A stretch of 54,572 nucleotides of DNA from an uncultured Eubacteriales bacterium (GTDB taxonomy: Bacteria > Bacillota > Clostridia > Oscillospirales > Butyricicoccaceae), in the NCBI GenBank assembly GCA_910585875.1, contig CAJUIK010000006.1:1-54572 (forward strand), in the 5' to 3' direction. The position numbers and the translations under genes are program-made. Below the pieces are notes generated by a model. The model searched no databases. It was not told the origin of the DNA and saw only the letters and a list, made by a program, of their open reading frames with translations. Positions 17,655-25,285 of this stretch are shown piece after piece (positions within the stretch are counted from its first letter, which is position 1; the number at the start of each line of letters is the position of its first letter).

Positions 17655-17732
17655 ATACAATTTCCTCCTGACGCTCCGGCAAATCGGGGGGCTCCGCGCC
17701 GGAATTTGTTGATCCTTTTCTCTCAAGGGTTC

Positions 17733-17780
17733 TTTCGCTTATCTTAATAGAAGATAAGCGAAAAGCGGATATCCGCTTTT
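17733..17780 (-). repeat. Overlapping palindromes in the leader of the DUF5058 operon
   Basis: A 13-bp inverted repeat with a 5-base loop (17733-17763) overlaps a perfect 20-bp palindrome, AAAAGCGGATATCCGCTTTT (17761-17780). They would lie in the untranslated leader, about 80-125 bases before the start codon at 17654, and could form alternative RNA hairpins or bind a dimeric regulator. Confidence 0.7.
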
Positions 17781-17833
17781 CTTCCAATGTGCTTCCGCCC
17801 CTCCTTCCTCGCCTATCAGGCGGCCTGTCTCAG

Positions 17834-17859
17834 TCGATAAATCCAATCGGATTTATCGA
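17834..17859 (-). promoter_or_regulatory. Candidate operator palindrome just downstream of the promoter
   Basis: TCGATAAATCC and GGATTTATCGA form an 11-bp perfect inverted repeat with a 4-base loop. It covers roughly +10 to +36 of the transcript predicted from the promoter at 17876-17905, a position where a repressor would block transcription. Confidence 0.5.
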
Positions 17860-17875
17860 TGAATTTGTTGATTTT

Positions 17876-17905
17876 ATTATACTGTACAAAAAGCGCCGGG
17901 GTCAA
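17876..17905 (-). promoter_or_regulatory. Promoter of the DUF5058-abgB operon
   Basis: On the minus strand TTGACC (17905-17900) and a perfect TATAAT (17881-17876) are separated by 18 bases. It lies about 220 bases before the first gene, leaving a long leader filled with palindromes. Confidence 0.7.
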
Positions 17906-18188
17906 TGAGAAGTTCATCGTCATTTTTCACTAAAAATTTTTGAATACTTTGTAACATTTGCCCCTTGACAGTCCTTTTTTCCCACATCTCCAAATATCCT
18001 TTTCGATATTTTTTCATATATAATACTTTAAGTAATGAAAGCGCTTTGCTTTTTCGACATATTGCACAAAATTTCTTCTTCCCTTTTAGTCAAGATGCTG
18101 GACAAAAGAAAAACCGGCGGCCTGGCGGAGAACAGTCGTTTTGGCGATGGTTTTCCGTCGGATTTTCAACATTTTTCTCTCGCAGACG
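17906..18188. other. Gene-free AT-rich stretch
   Basis: Between the promoter at 17905 and the terminator of mal there are only T-rich and A-rich runs with short, poorly coding frames. I see no gene, RNA or repeat in it. Confidence 0.5.
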
Positions 18189-18189
18189 C

Positions 18190-18222
18190 AAAAAAACCGC
18201 CGCCCTCTTGCGAAGGCGGCGG
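18190..18222 (-). terminator. Intrinsic terminator of the glutamate mutase operon
   Basis: CCGCCGCC (18197-18204) pairs with GGCGGCGG (18215-18222); on the minus strand the stem is followed by TTTTTTT. It lies 38 bases after the stop of mal. Confidence 0.85.
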
Positions 18223-18259
18223 GGCAAGGCGGCGCTCCGACAGGAGCGGGCCGAATTTT

Positions 18260-19510
18260 TTAGTTGTTCTTGGCGGCCTCGTAAGCCAGCACGCGCTGCA
18301 TCTCGTTATAGACGATCATATAGCCCTCGTCCACGCCCATGCCCGGCTTGGCTAGGATCTGGTCGGGCTGGGTGGCCATGGCCACTTGGACGCACACCTG
18401 GGCGCTGCGGTCGGTTTCATTGCAAGTGCCGCCCTGATAGGCGCCGATACCCTTTTTCTTGCAATAGAGCACGGCTTCCACGATGTCGTTCATGCCGCCC
18501 AGGTCGGGGGTCTTGATCTGAATCATATGGCCCGCCTTGTTGTCGGCAAAATAAATGATGTCTTCCAGGGTGTTGCACCATTCGTCGGCGACGATTTCCA
18601 CCGGGATGCTCTTTTTGTCGCAGATGGCGGTCAGGTCCCGCAGGGCTTCCATCTGCTTTGTGCGGTCGCCCACGTCCACAGGCCCTTCAATACGCAGTTT
18701 GAAGGGGGCCGCGGCGTCGCACAGGGTCTTCATATAGTCGGCGATCTTCTCAAAATCGTTGTTGAAGGCGATGCCCATAGTGCCGTAGACGTCGATATGC
18801 AGCACAGGCTGATAGCTCTCGTCCTTGCGCAGGGCGATGATGCGGTCGTGGAGCCATTTGACGTACTCCAGCAGCTTCTCACCGTTTTTACCCAGCTTGG
18901 TTTCCACATTGTTGATCAGGGCGTGGGGCAGCACCTGGGCGCCCTTCAGAATCATCTTGTCGGCGTTTTCATAGCGGTTATCGCCGGATTGGGTGAAAAC
19001 GGCCAGCTCTTGATTGGCGACCTTGCAACCATATTCTTCGGCGATGACTTCGGCCATGATGGTGTGCTTGGACTTGGCCACAGCGTCCAGAATGGCCTGG
19101 GTGACGCCATAGCGGATGGCGGTATGGATGCGCTTGCCGGTCTTGGGATCCTTCATGTCGTTGATTTCGCCGGCCAGCTCCTTGAAGCTGTTCAGCTCCC
19201 GGCCGATCAGATGGGGGGCCACCACTTCTTGGATGTAAGGAATGAAGTCCTCGGCCAGGAACAGGGGGTCCCGTCCGCCGGCGCCGGAATACTGGACGGC
19301 GGCGCAATCGCCCAGAGCGATCTGGCCGTCGGACAGCGCCAGCTGGACGCTGATGGATTCGCCGGCCATGCGGATGGCGGAAAAGCCCGGAGTCACAGGG
19401 TCGCCGATATAGGCGGCGCCGTCGTTTTTAGCGCCGGCCTTAATGGCCTTCTGATCGTCGAAATAAAAGCCGGTGCGGCCTTTGGAGCAGATAACCTTTT
19501 CAATTTTCAT
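18260..19510 (-). CDS. mal: Methylaspartate ammonia-lyase
   Basis: A 416-residue enolase-superfamily enzyme that removes ammonia from (2S,3S)-3-methylaspartate to give mesaconate, the second step of the methylaspartate pathway of glutamate fermentation. Diagnostic parts are AAVQYSGAGGRDPLF, VLPHALINNVETKLG (catalytic His), LHIDVYGTMG, IEGPVDVGDR and VADEW (magnesium ligands), and IQIKTPDLGG (catalytic Lys). Length matches the clostridial enzyme. It is the last gene of the operon, 70 bases after glmE, and is closed by its own terminator. Confidence 0.95.
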   Translation of the reverse strand: MKIEKVICSKGRTGFYFDDQKAIKAGAKNDGAAYIGDPVTPGFSAIRMAGESISVQLALSDGQIALGDCAAVQYSGAGGRDPLFLAEDFIPYIQEVVAPHLIGRELNSFKELAGEINDMKDPKTGKRIHTAIRYGVTQAILDAVAKSKHTIMAEVIAEEYGCKVANQELAVFTQSGDNRYENADKMILKGAQVLPHALINNVETKLGKNGEKLLEYVKWLHDRIIALRKDESYQPVLHIDVYGTMGIAFNNDFEKIADYMKTLCDAAAPFKLRIEGPVDVGDRTKQMEALRDLTAICDKKSIPVEIVADEWCNTLEDIIYFADNKAGHMIQIKTPDLGGMNDIVEAVLYCKKKGIGAYQGGTCNETDRSAQVCVQVAMATQPDQILAKPGMGVDEGYMIVYNEMQRVLAYEAAKNN

Positions 19511-19580
19511 AGGAATCTCATCCTTCCAAAATCATGAATCTATGTATGGGTTTCACAATGCTGCAGAATCTGTTTCTTTT

Positions 19581-21041
19581 TTATTTCTGGTTCTTCGGGC
19601 GGCCCACCAGCTTGCCGTCGGAGATGGCGTAGACGTCGTCGATGACCATCTGGAAGGCGGCGGGGCGGCCCTCAAACTTAGCCCGCTCCTCCATCTTGGC
19701 GATGTGCGCGCCCTTGATATCGTCGTTGAAGGGCAGGTTGCCGAAGCTGAGGAACCGGATGGCGCCCTCGTTGTCCCGGGCGGGCAGCGCCGCGCCCCGG
19801 TTATACTTGCTGGGGGAGAAGGGCACGTCGATGACGCCGGCTGCAAAAGCGGCCACGGTGGATTTTTCAAAATCCTCGCCGCCCAGCTCCAAGGTCTTGT
19901 TGAGGATAGCCCGCGTCTCGTTCATAATCATATGTTTTTCGGCCATAGCTCTGGGGCCGTTCTTCATGGTCTGGCAGGAGAGCATATTGGCCAGCTGCTT
20001 GGTGGCCCGCAGGCCGGCGGCGTTGGCCTCCTTGGTGGGGATGCCGAAGGCTTCGTGGGGGGATTTGACGATCACCTTGGTGGCGCCCGCCAGCACGGCG
20101 CTGGCCGCGCCCCAGGAGATGACGGCGAATGCTTGGGCTTCATCCTGAGGGAAGCCGCCCATCCACTGGTGGAACACCGTGGAAATGCTGACGTCGTTGA
20201 AGCCAAACCGGTCCAGATATTCCCGGGTCACTTCTTCCAGGGCGTAGATGGCGCCGATATCCTGATACAGATTGCCGCACTGGCCGTAACCCACAGAGAT
20301 GTGCTTGACGCCCTGTTCGGCGGCCAGCAGCGCCTCCAGCACAGCCACGGCGTGGGAAATACAAGGAGGCACCAAGGTGCCCGTCAGCGGGCCGTAGGGC
20401 TCTCTGTCGATCTGTACGCCCGCTTCTTCATAAAGGCCGGTGAGCCGGTCGGTGTATTTCCAGAATTGGATGGTTTCTTCCAAGGTGCGGTCTTTGGCGT
20501 AGGGCACGTTATAGGAGATGCCGCCGCCCTCGTAGGAGGTGAATCCGCCGGCATAGGCGATTTCCGTCAGCAGCCGGGCGTCCGGCGTGCCGTGGCGGAT
20601 CTGCATGGGAACGCCCACAGATTCCGTCACCTTCCGGCAGTTGAAAACGCCGTGGTTGACAGCCGGGAAGCCGTTGAGCATAGCCTTGCCCTGGGCGATG
20701 GATTCCTGAATTCCCTTTTCGCAGTCGTGATACAGGTTGTGGCGGGTATAGCTGTCGATGGTGGTGGGCAGCAAATCCGCGTGGCCTTCCCGCTCCAAAA
20801 ACTGCATCAGCTCGATGTGCTTGTCGATCAGGGGCACGCCGGCCCGGGGCTGGATCAGGGTAATTTTATCCTTGCGGGCCTGCTCCAGCTTTTTGGAAAA
20901 CACCTTGGAATCGGGCAGGGATTTGTGATAATCCACCGCTTCCTGGAAATTCACGTCCTTGCCTGTGGGCCAGGAGGCCAAAACTTCCTTCTGCTGGCGG
21001 CGGAATTCGTCCATTGGCATCTTGTGCAGCTTGTCGCTCAT
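19581..21041 (-). CDS. glmE: Methylaspartate (glutamate) mutase, large subunit E
   Basis: A 486-residue catalytic TIM-barrel subunit that, with GlmS and adenosylcobalamin, converts L-glutamate to 3-methylaspartate by a radical carbon-skeleton rearrangement. It is full length; segments such as LIQPRAGVPLIDKHIELMQF, IRHGTPDARLLTEIAYAGGF, YEGGGISYNVPYAKD and SVGYGQCGNLYQDIGAI match the family. GAGGATGAGAAG lies directly before the ATG, 15 bases after the glmL stop. The order S-L-E-mal is that of the classical clostridial operon. Confidence 0.95.
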   Translation of the reverse strand: MSDKLHKMPMDEFRRQQKEVLASWPTGKDVNFQEAVDYHKSLPDSKVFSKKLEQARKDKITLIQPRAGVPLIDKHIELMQFLEREGHADLLPTTIDSYTRHNLYHDCEKGIQESIAQGKAMLNGFPAVNHGVFNCRKVTESVGVPMQIRHGTPDARLLTEIAYAGGFTSYEGGGISYNVPYAKDRTLEETIQFWKYTDRLTGLYEEAGVQIDREPYGPLTGTLVPPCISHAVAVLEALLAAEQGVKHISVGYGQCGNLYQDIGAIYALEEVTREYLDRFGFNDVSISTVFHQWMGGFPQDEAQAFAVISWGAASAVLAGATKVIVKSPHEAFGIPTKEANAAGLRATKQLANMLSCQTMKNGPRAMAEKHMIMNETRAILNKTLELGGEDFEKSTVAAFAAGVIDVPFSPSKYNRGAALPARDNEGAIRFLSFGNLPFNDDIKGAHIAKMEERAKFEGRPAAFQMVIDDVYAISDGKLVGRPKNQK

Positions 21042-21056
21042 CTTCTCATCCTCGCT

Positions 21057-22451
21057 TTATAATTCAATCAATTCGTTTTTCATGATCTTCAGGGCGATAT
21101 CCGGCGCCCGCTGGGACAAAAGCCCCATGGCGGACAGGATATACTTGGCGTCCAAGAGGCATTTGGCCTTTCTGGGCCGGAGGGACAGGGGCTCTTGTTC
21201 GCTGTAGCCGGCCTCGGCCAGAATGGCCGCCGGGTCCTTGGAGGTGATCACCGGCCCGCCTGTGCCAATCAGCCATTTGACGTCGCTCAGATCCTTGCCG
21301 GACTGCATATACCGCTCGCCCAGGGGGGTGAACACTACCTCCAGCTGGCCTGCGTGGCGCTGGCAGGCGTTTTTGGCGGCCGCCTGGGCCAGGGCCACGT
21401 CAATGCGTTCCATAGCCGGGCTCTGGGGCAGGATATCCGGGGTTTTGTCAAAGGTGTCCAGGACCTGGGCCAGCTCCTGCTGGGAAACGCCGGCGCTTTC
21501 GGCAAACAGCTCCTCCCCCTGGAGGGCCACGATAGTCCGGGCGTTCCAGCGCATCCCCAAATCCCCTTCCACCGACCGCTTGGCCGCCGGATGGGGCAAT
21601 CCCTTGAGCATGGCGCCGGGATAGACCGGGCAGCCCTCTGTCACGGAATAGACGTCGGTGGTGGCGCCGCCGATGTCAAAGGCCATCAGGCTGCCAATGC
21701 CCGCCTCCTCTCGCGTCCCTCGAGAAAGCAGGGTGATGGCGTCCAGCACAGAGGCGGGGGTAGGGATGATATCGCCGTCCATCTGGGCGGCCAGCTCCCG
21801 CAGGCCCTTGGCGTCCACAATCCGCTCCAAAAAGACCCGGCGCACCGCCTCCCGGGCGGGCTCGATGTTCAGCTTGCCGAATTCCGGCATGACGTTGGGG
21901 CAGACCACCGCCTCTTTGCCCGCCGCTTCTATCAGCCTGGCGGCCTCAGGGGCGGCGCTCTTGTTGCCCGCGACAATCACCGGGAATTTCACCGGGCACT
22001 CCGCCAGTACCTGGGCGTTGTGCAGCATGGTTTCGCTGTTGCCGCCGTCGGTGCCGCCGGAGAGCATGACGATATCCGGCTGCGTCTGCTCCAGCTCCCG
22101 GGCCTCGGTTTCGGTCATCTTGTAAGCGTAGGCCTTCAGCACCTTGGCGCCGGCGCTGAGGGAGGCCAGCCGGGCGGCCTCGCTGGTCAGGTCGGGCACC
22201 AAGCCGCAGGCAACCATTTTCAGCCCGCCGGCGGCGCTGGAGCAGGCCAGCCGGTATTCCGGCTGGATTTTATGGCCTATTTGGCTTTCCAGGGCGGCCA
22301 GCGCTTTCTGGAAACCGACGTTCACATCGTCAAAGATCGTGGTGGGCGACATGGCCCGGCCCACAATACGGCAGGACTCCAGGTCTGCGGCGGTCACTTT
22401 GGTAAACGTGCTGCCGATATCGGTAAACAAGGCGTAACTCACGGCGACCAT
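21057..22451 (-). CDS. glmL: Glutamate mutase reactivating factor MutL/GlmL
   Basis: A 464-residue actin/Hsp70-fold ATPase that exchanges damaged cobalamin on glutamate mutase. Nucleotide-binding motifs are ALFTDIGSTFTKVTA at the N-terminus and MAFDIGGATTDVYSV in the middle. The start is uncertain: ATG at 22451 has AGGGGA directly touching it, too close for good initiation, whereas GTG at 22442, three codons on, has the same site at normal distance and gives an N-terminus MSYALFTDIG like relatives. It lies ten bases after glmS. Confidence in function is high, in the start moderate. Confidence 0.93.
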   Translation of the reverse strand: MVAVSYALFTDIGSTFTKVTAADLESCRIVGRAMSPTTIFDDVNVGFQKALAALESQIGHKIQPEYRLACSSAAGGLKMVACGLVPDLTSEAARLASLSAGAKVLKAYAYKMTETEARELEQTQPDIVMLSGGTDGGNSETMLHNAQVLAECPVKFPVIVAGNKSAAPEAARLIEAAGKEAVVCPNVMPEFGKLNIEPAREAVRRVFLERIVDAKGLRELAAQMDGDIIPTPASVLDAITLLSRGTREEAGIGSLMAFDIGGATTDVYSVTEGCPVYPGAMLKGLPHPAAKRSVEGDLGMRWNARTIVALQGEELFAESAGVSQQELAQVLDTFDKTPDILPQSPAMERIDVALAQAAAKNACQRHAGQLEVVFTPLGERYMQSGKDLSDVKWLIGTGGPVITSKDPAAILAEAGYSEQEPLSLRPRKAKCLLDAKYILSAMGLLSQRAPDIALKIMKNELIEL

Positions 22452-22461
22452 TCCCCTCTCT

Positions 22462-22866
22462 TTATTCGCCCAGTTCCTGGCGCAGGTCCGCGATGGTCAC
22501 GTCCGGCATGGTGCCGGGGGCGTAGACATAGTTGAAGCCCATGTTTTTGAAGATTTTCTCGGTTTCGGCAAAGTCCCGCTTGCCCACCACCAGGTTGCCG
22601 CCGCAGAACAGGGGGATTTGCCCCAGGCCGGCTTCCACGCATTTTTCCCGCAGGCCCTGGCAGTCCAGCTCGCCCTGGCCATAGAGAGAGGACACCATGA
22701 TGGCGTCTGCGTTGGTCTCAACGGCGGCTTTGATAAATTCGTCCTGGGAAACCATCACGCCCAGGTTGACCACTTTGTATCCCGCTTCGGTAAAAGCGTG
22801 GTCCAGGATCTTGTTGCCCACAGCGTGGACGTCGGCGCCAATCACGCCCAGTACAAGAGTTTTCAT
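22462..22866 (-). CDS. glmS: Methylaspartate (glutamate) mutase, B12-binding subunit S
   Basis: A 134-residue Rossmann-like cobalamin-binding subunit. The DxHxxG signature appears as GADVHAVGN, with the histidine that ligates cobalt, followed by VSSLYGQGELD and FCGGNLVVGK. It pairs with GlmE. ATG at 22866 is preferred to the adjoining GTG and follows GAGGTG. It is the first gene of the operon glmS-glmL-glmE-mal, with a promoter 68-96 bases upstream. Not to be confused with glucosamine synthase, which shares the symbol. Confidence 0.95.
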   Translation of the reverse strand: MKTLVLGVIGADVHAVGNKILDHAFTEAGYKVVNLGVMVSQDEFIKAAVETNADAIMVSSLYGQGELDCQGLREKCVEAGLGQIPLFCGGNLVVGKRDFAETEKIFKNMGFNYVYAPGTMPDVTIADLRQELGE

Positions 22867-22933
22867 CACAGCACCTCGTTATCTATAAATTTTCAGAAGT
22901 CTGAATGTTTGGCCGTCTCCAGCCAGTATCCCT

Positions 22934-22962
22934 ATTGTATGCGAAAGGCTCGGCCCCCGCAA
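22934..22962 (-). promoter_or_regulatory. Promoter of the glutamate mutase operon
   Basis: TTGCGG (22962-22957) and TACAAT (22939-22934) on the minus strand, 17-base spacer. Confidence 0.65.
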
Positions 22963-22984
22963 TGTAAAAAGTTGCGGAAAAGCA

Positions 22985-23185
22985 TAAAAAGTTGATAAAA
23001 ATAGCGGTCGGAACCGGGAAAAATACCGGGGTGCCGGTATACCAGTATTCTTGTATACCAATATCCCAACTTGAAAAAAGAGGGCCTCATTTTGATAAAC
23101 AGAAAATTTTATCAATTATTTCGGTGAAGTCCCGCATTTTTATCGGATATTTTCAAATATATCAGAAAATATTATCGTGATAAAA
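22985..23185. repeat. AT-rich regulatory stretch with repeated short motifs
   Basis: The 374 bases between glmS and the asparaginase gene contain no gene. Immediately upstream of the glmS promoter there are two direct repeats 16 bases apart, GTATACCAGTATT (23037-23049) and GTATACCAATATC (23053-23065), an imperfect ATACCGG/CCGGTAT inverted repeat just before them, and three occurrences of GATAAAAAT (two on the plus strand, one inverted). These are candidate regulator sites for the glutamate fermentation operon. Confidence 0.45.
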
Positions 23186-23240
23186 ATAACAAATTCTTTG
23201 GCAATCCGCCGCAAGATTGTGTTATTCCCAACTGTTATTG

Positions 23241-24230
23241 TCAGAGGGAGATTTCCCCGGCCAGATTCGTGCGGAAAATCGCCCGGATCTCCGCCAGGTC
23301 CCGAGAGCGGCCCAAAGCCCACATCAGCTTGGTGACGGCGGCCTCCCGGGTCATGTCGAAGCCCTGGATAGCCCCTTTGGCCAGGGCCTTTTGGCCCACC
23401 TGGTAGATGGAAAAGTCCGACCGCTCATAAAGGCACTGGCTGCACACCACCACGGGAACGCCGGCCTCCACGGCTTTTTCAATCTTGGAGACAAAATCCC
23501 GCCGGATAAATTGCAGGCCGCCGATGCCAAAAGCCTCTATGACGATGCCATGACAGCCGGCGTCGATCATCAGGTCCACAATTTTGGGGTTGGCTCCAGG
23601 GGTCAGCTTGAGCAGATAGACGTCGGAATCCACCGCGTCCTCCAGCACGCATTCCCCGTTCTGGGGCGGGATAACGGCCCGGTTCAGCGCCAGGCCCCCC
23701 GAATTAATCTCGCCGGCATAGGGGTAATTGACGCTTTCAAAGGCGTCGAACGCAGTGGTTCTCACTTTGACGGCCCGGCAGCCCAACATAATTTTCCGGT
23801 CGAAAGCCACGAAAACCCCGGGAGTGGAGCTGGCCGCCATGGCCAGCGCGCAGGAGAGGTTCAGCGGCGCGTCGGAAAGGGGCTTGGCAATGGGCACTTG
23901 GGAACCGGTAAACACCACCGGAATGGGCACATGGCGCAGCATAAAGCTGATCATCGAGGCGGTATAAGCCATTGTGTCCGTGCCGTGGGTCACGACGATG
24001 CCGTCGTACCGCCGGACGTTGCGGTAAATGGCGTTGGCGATGATCTTCCATTCCTCTGGCTGGATATTCGTGCTGTCCAGCGTCAGAATCTCCTCGGTGG
24101 TCACCTGGTAATTGGCCGCCGAGGGGCCCATATGGGCCAGCAGCGTATCCGCCCCAGAGGGGGCCAACCCTTCTTCCGAGGGCAGGGAGGCGATCGTTCC
24201 CCCCGTGGTCAACATCAAAATCTTTTTCAT
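23241..24230 (-). CDS. ansA: L-asparaginase, type I (AnsA-like)
   Basis: A 329-residue cytoplasmic enzyme that hydrolyses L-asparagine to aspartate and ammonia. Both catalytic threonine motifs are present: LTTGGTIASLPSEEG at the N-terminus and VVTHGTDTMAYTAS around residue 80. VFTGSQVPIAKPLSDAP and the C-terminal half follow the family. No signal peptide, so it acts inside the cell. GGGGGAAGGAA lies directly before the ATG. It reads toward the glutamate mutase operon, but a separate promoter there argues for independent transcription; the shared theme is amino-acid fermentation. Confidence 0.9.
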   Translation of the reverse strand: MKKILMLTTGGTIASLPSEEGLAPSGADTLLAHMGPSAANYQVTTEEILTLDSTNIQPEEWKIIANAIYRNVRRYDGIVVTHGTDTMAYTASMISFMLRHVPIPVVFTGSQVPIAKPLSDAPLNLSCALAMAASSTPGVFVAFDRKIMLGCRAVKVRTTAFDAFESVNYPYAGEINSGGLALNRAVIPPQNGECVLEDAVDSDVYLLKLTPGANPKIVDLMIDAGCHGIVIEAFGIGGLQFIRRDFVSKIEKAVEAGVPVVVCSQCLYERSDFSIYQVGQKALAKGAIQGFDMTREAAVTKLMWALGRSRDLAEIRAIFRTNLAGEISL

Positions 24231-24296
24231 TTCCTTCCCCCGCTGGGCGGGGCCTCCTTTTCGGCTTTTTCCTTTTGCGCGTTCGACGCCAGCTGG

Positions 24297-25016
24297 TCAA
24301 ATCCACTGGCGATCCAGGGTCACATACAGGATCTGCTCGTTCTGCTGTAGGGCGGAAAAAAAGTTCTGCACCCGGTCCAGGGAATTGACGCCGCTGAAAT
24401 TGGCCCGGAAACGGATTTCCGGCTTATCCCCCTTGCGGCCCTGGATATGGATGCGGGTGATAACCGCCCTCTGTTCGTCGGCCAGGCGGCGGACGAGCTC
24501 CATCGTGGCTACGGCGTTTTCGCAGGTCATGTTGAAATCATATAGGGTGTACCGGCCTTTGATAATGATTTTCTGGAGCCACTCAAAGAGCACCAGGGTA
24601 ATCAGGGCGGAAACAAACCCCGCGAACGCCACCACATAATAGCCGCCGCCGGCGGCCACGCCCATGCAGGCCGTCATCCAGAGGCTGGCCGCGGTGGTCA
24701 GGCCCTTGACGGTGACGCCCTCCCGCAGTATCGTACCCGCTCCCAAAAAGCCGATGCCGGTGATAACTTGGGCGCTGAGCCGGGCCGGGTCTGGCGTGGC
24801 GCCATAGGGCCGGTATTGAGCGAAAATCATCTGGCTGGTCATCATCACGACGCAGGCCCCCAAGGCCACCAGCATATGGGTGCGCATCCCGGCGGGCCTG
24901 TGGGTGTATTCCCGCTCGGCCCCCACCACCAGGCCGATGAACATGGCGCACAGCAGCCGGGCCGCCACCTCCAGCGGGCCCAATGCCAAAGCGGCGGCGT
25001 CCATTGTCTGAGCCAT
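24297..25016 (-). CDS. MgtC/SapB-family membrane protein
   Basis: A 239-residue protein with four or five N-terminal transmembrane segments and a C-terminal cytoplasmic ferredoxin-like domain. Family hallmarks are LVVGAEREYTHRPAGMRTH, VITGIGFLGAGTI and the following VKGLTTAASLW. MgtC proteins are tied to Mg2+ limitation and F-ATPase control in some bacteria; here no PhoP-type context is visible and the role is unknown. The start at 25016 follows GAGGAGG; 20 codons further upstream in frame have no ribosome site. Confidence 0.85.
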   Translation of the reverse strand: MAQTMDAAALALGPLEVAARLLCAMFIGLVVGAEREYTHRPAGMRTHMLVALGACVVMMTSQMIFAQYRPYGATPDPARLSAQVITGIGFLGAGTILREGVTVKGLTTAASLWMTACMGVAAGGGYYVVAFAGFVSALITLVLFEWLQKIIIKGRYTLYDFNMTCENAVATMELVRRLADEQRAVITRIHIQGRKGDKPEIRFRANFSGVNSLDRVQNFFSALQQNEQILYVTLDRQWI

Positions 25017-25192
25017 AACAAAACCTCCTCTTTTCTCGCGGCGTTTCCAGCCGTTTCTCTTCTGGTATTCTATCATGCCCAGCCCCTTCTTGCCAAGGGG
25101 AAAGGGCCGGCGGGAGATCAGAGAAAGAATCCGCCCCTATCCAAAGGCAAAGCCGGGATGGAACTCTGCCGGCTGTCAACTGGGGATTGTGC

Positions 25193-25221
25193 TTGTCGGC
25201 GCCCGCCCGGCGGAGTATAAT
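25193..25221 (+). promoter_or_regulatory. Promoter of the deacylase-MFS operon
   Basis: TTGTCG and a perfect TATAAT with a 17-base spacer, 65 bases before the start at 25286. Confidence 0.6.
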
Positions 25222-25285
25222 AGAAAAGACCGCGGAAGCGGTCGATTCCCGGGCCGGCGGCATCCGGCAAAGGAGGAATTTTACC

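Noticed and set aside
17965..18516. Plus-strand frame of 183 codons
   Set aside because: Low-complexity, Arg/Ser-rich translation crossing the mal terminator and the antisense of mal; no ribosome site or family match.
22462..22866. Glucosamine-fructose-6-phosphate aminotransferase because of the symbol glmS
   Set aside because: The 134-residue protein has a cobalamin-binding DxHxxG motif and lies with glmE and mal; it is the glutamate mutase small subunit.
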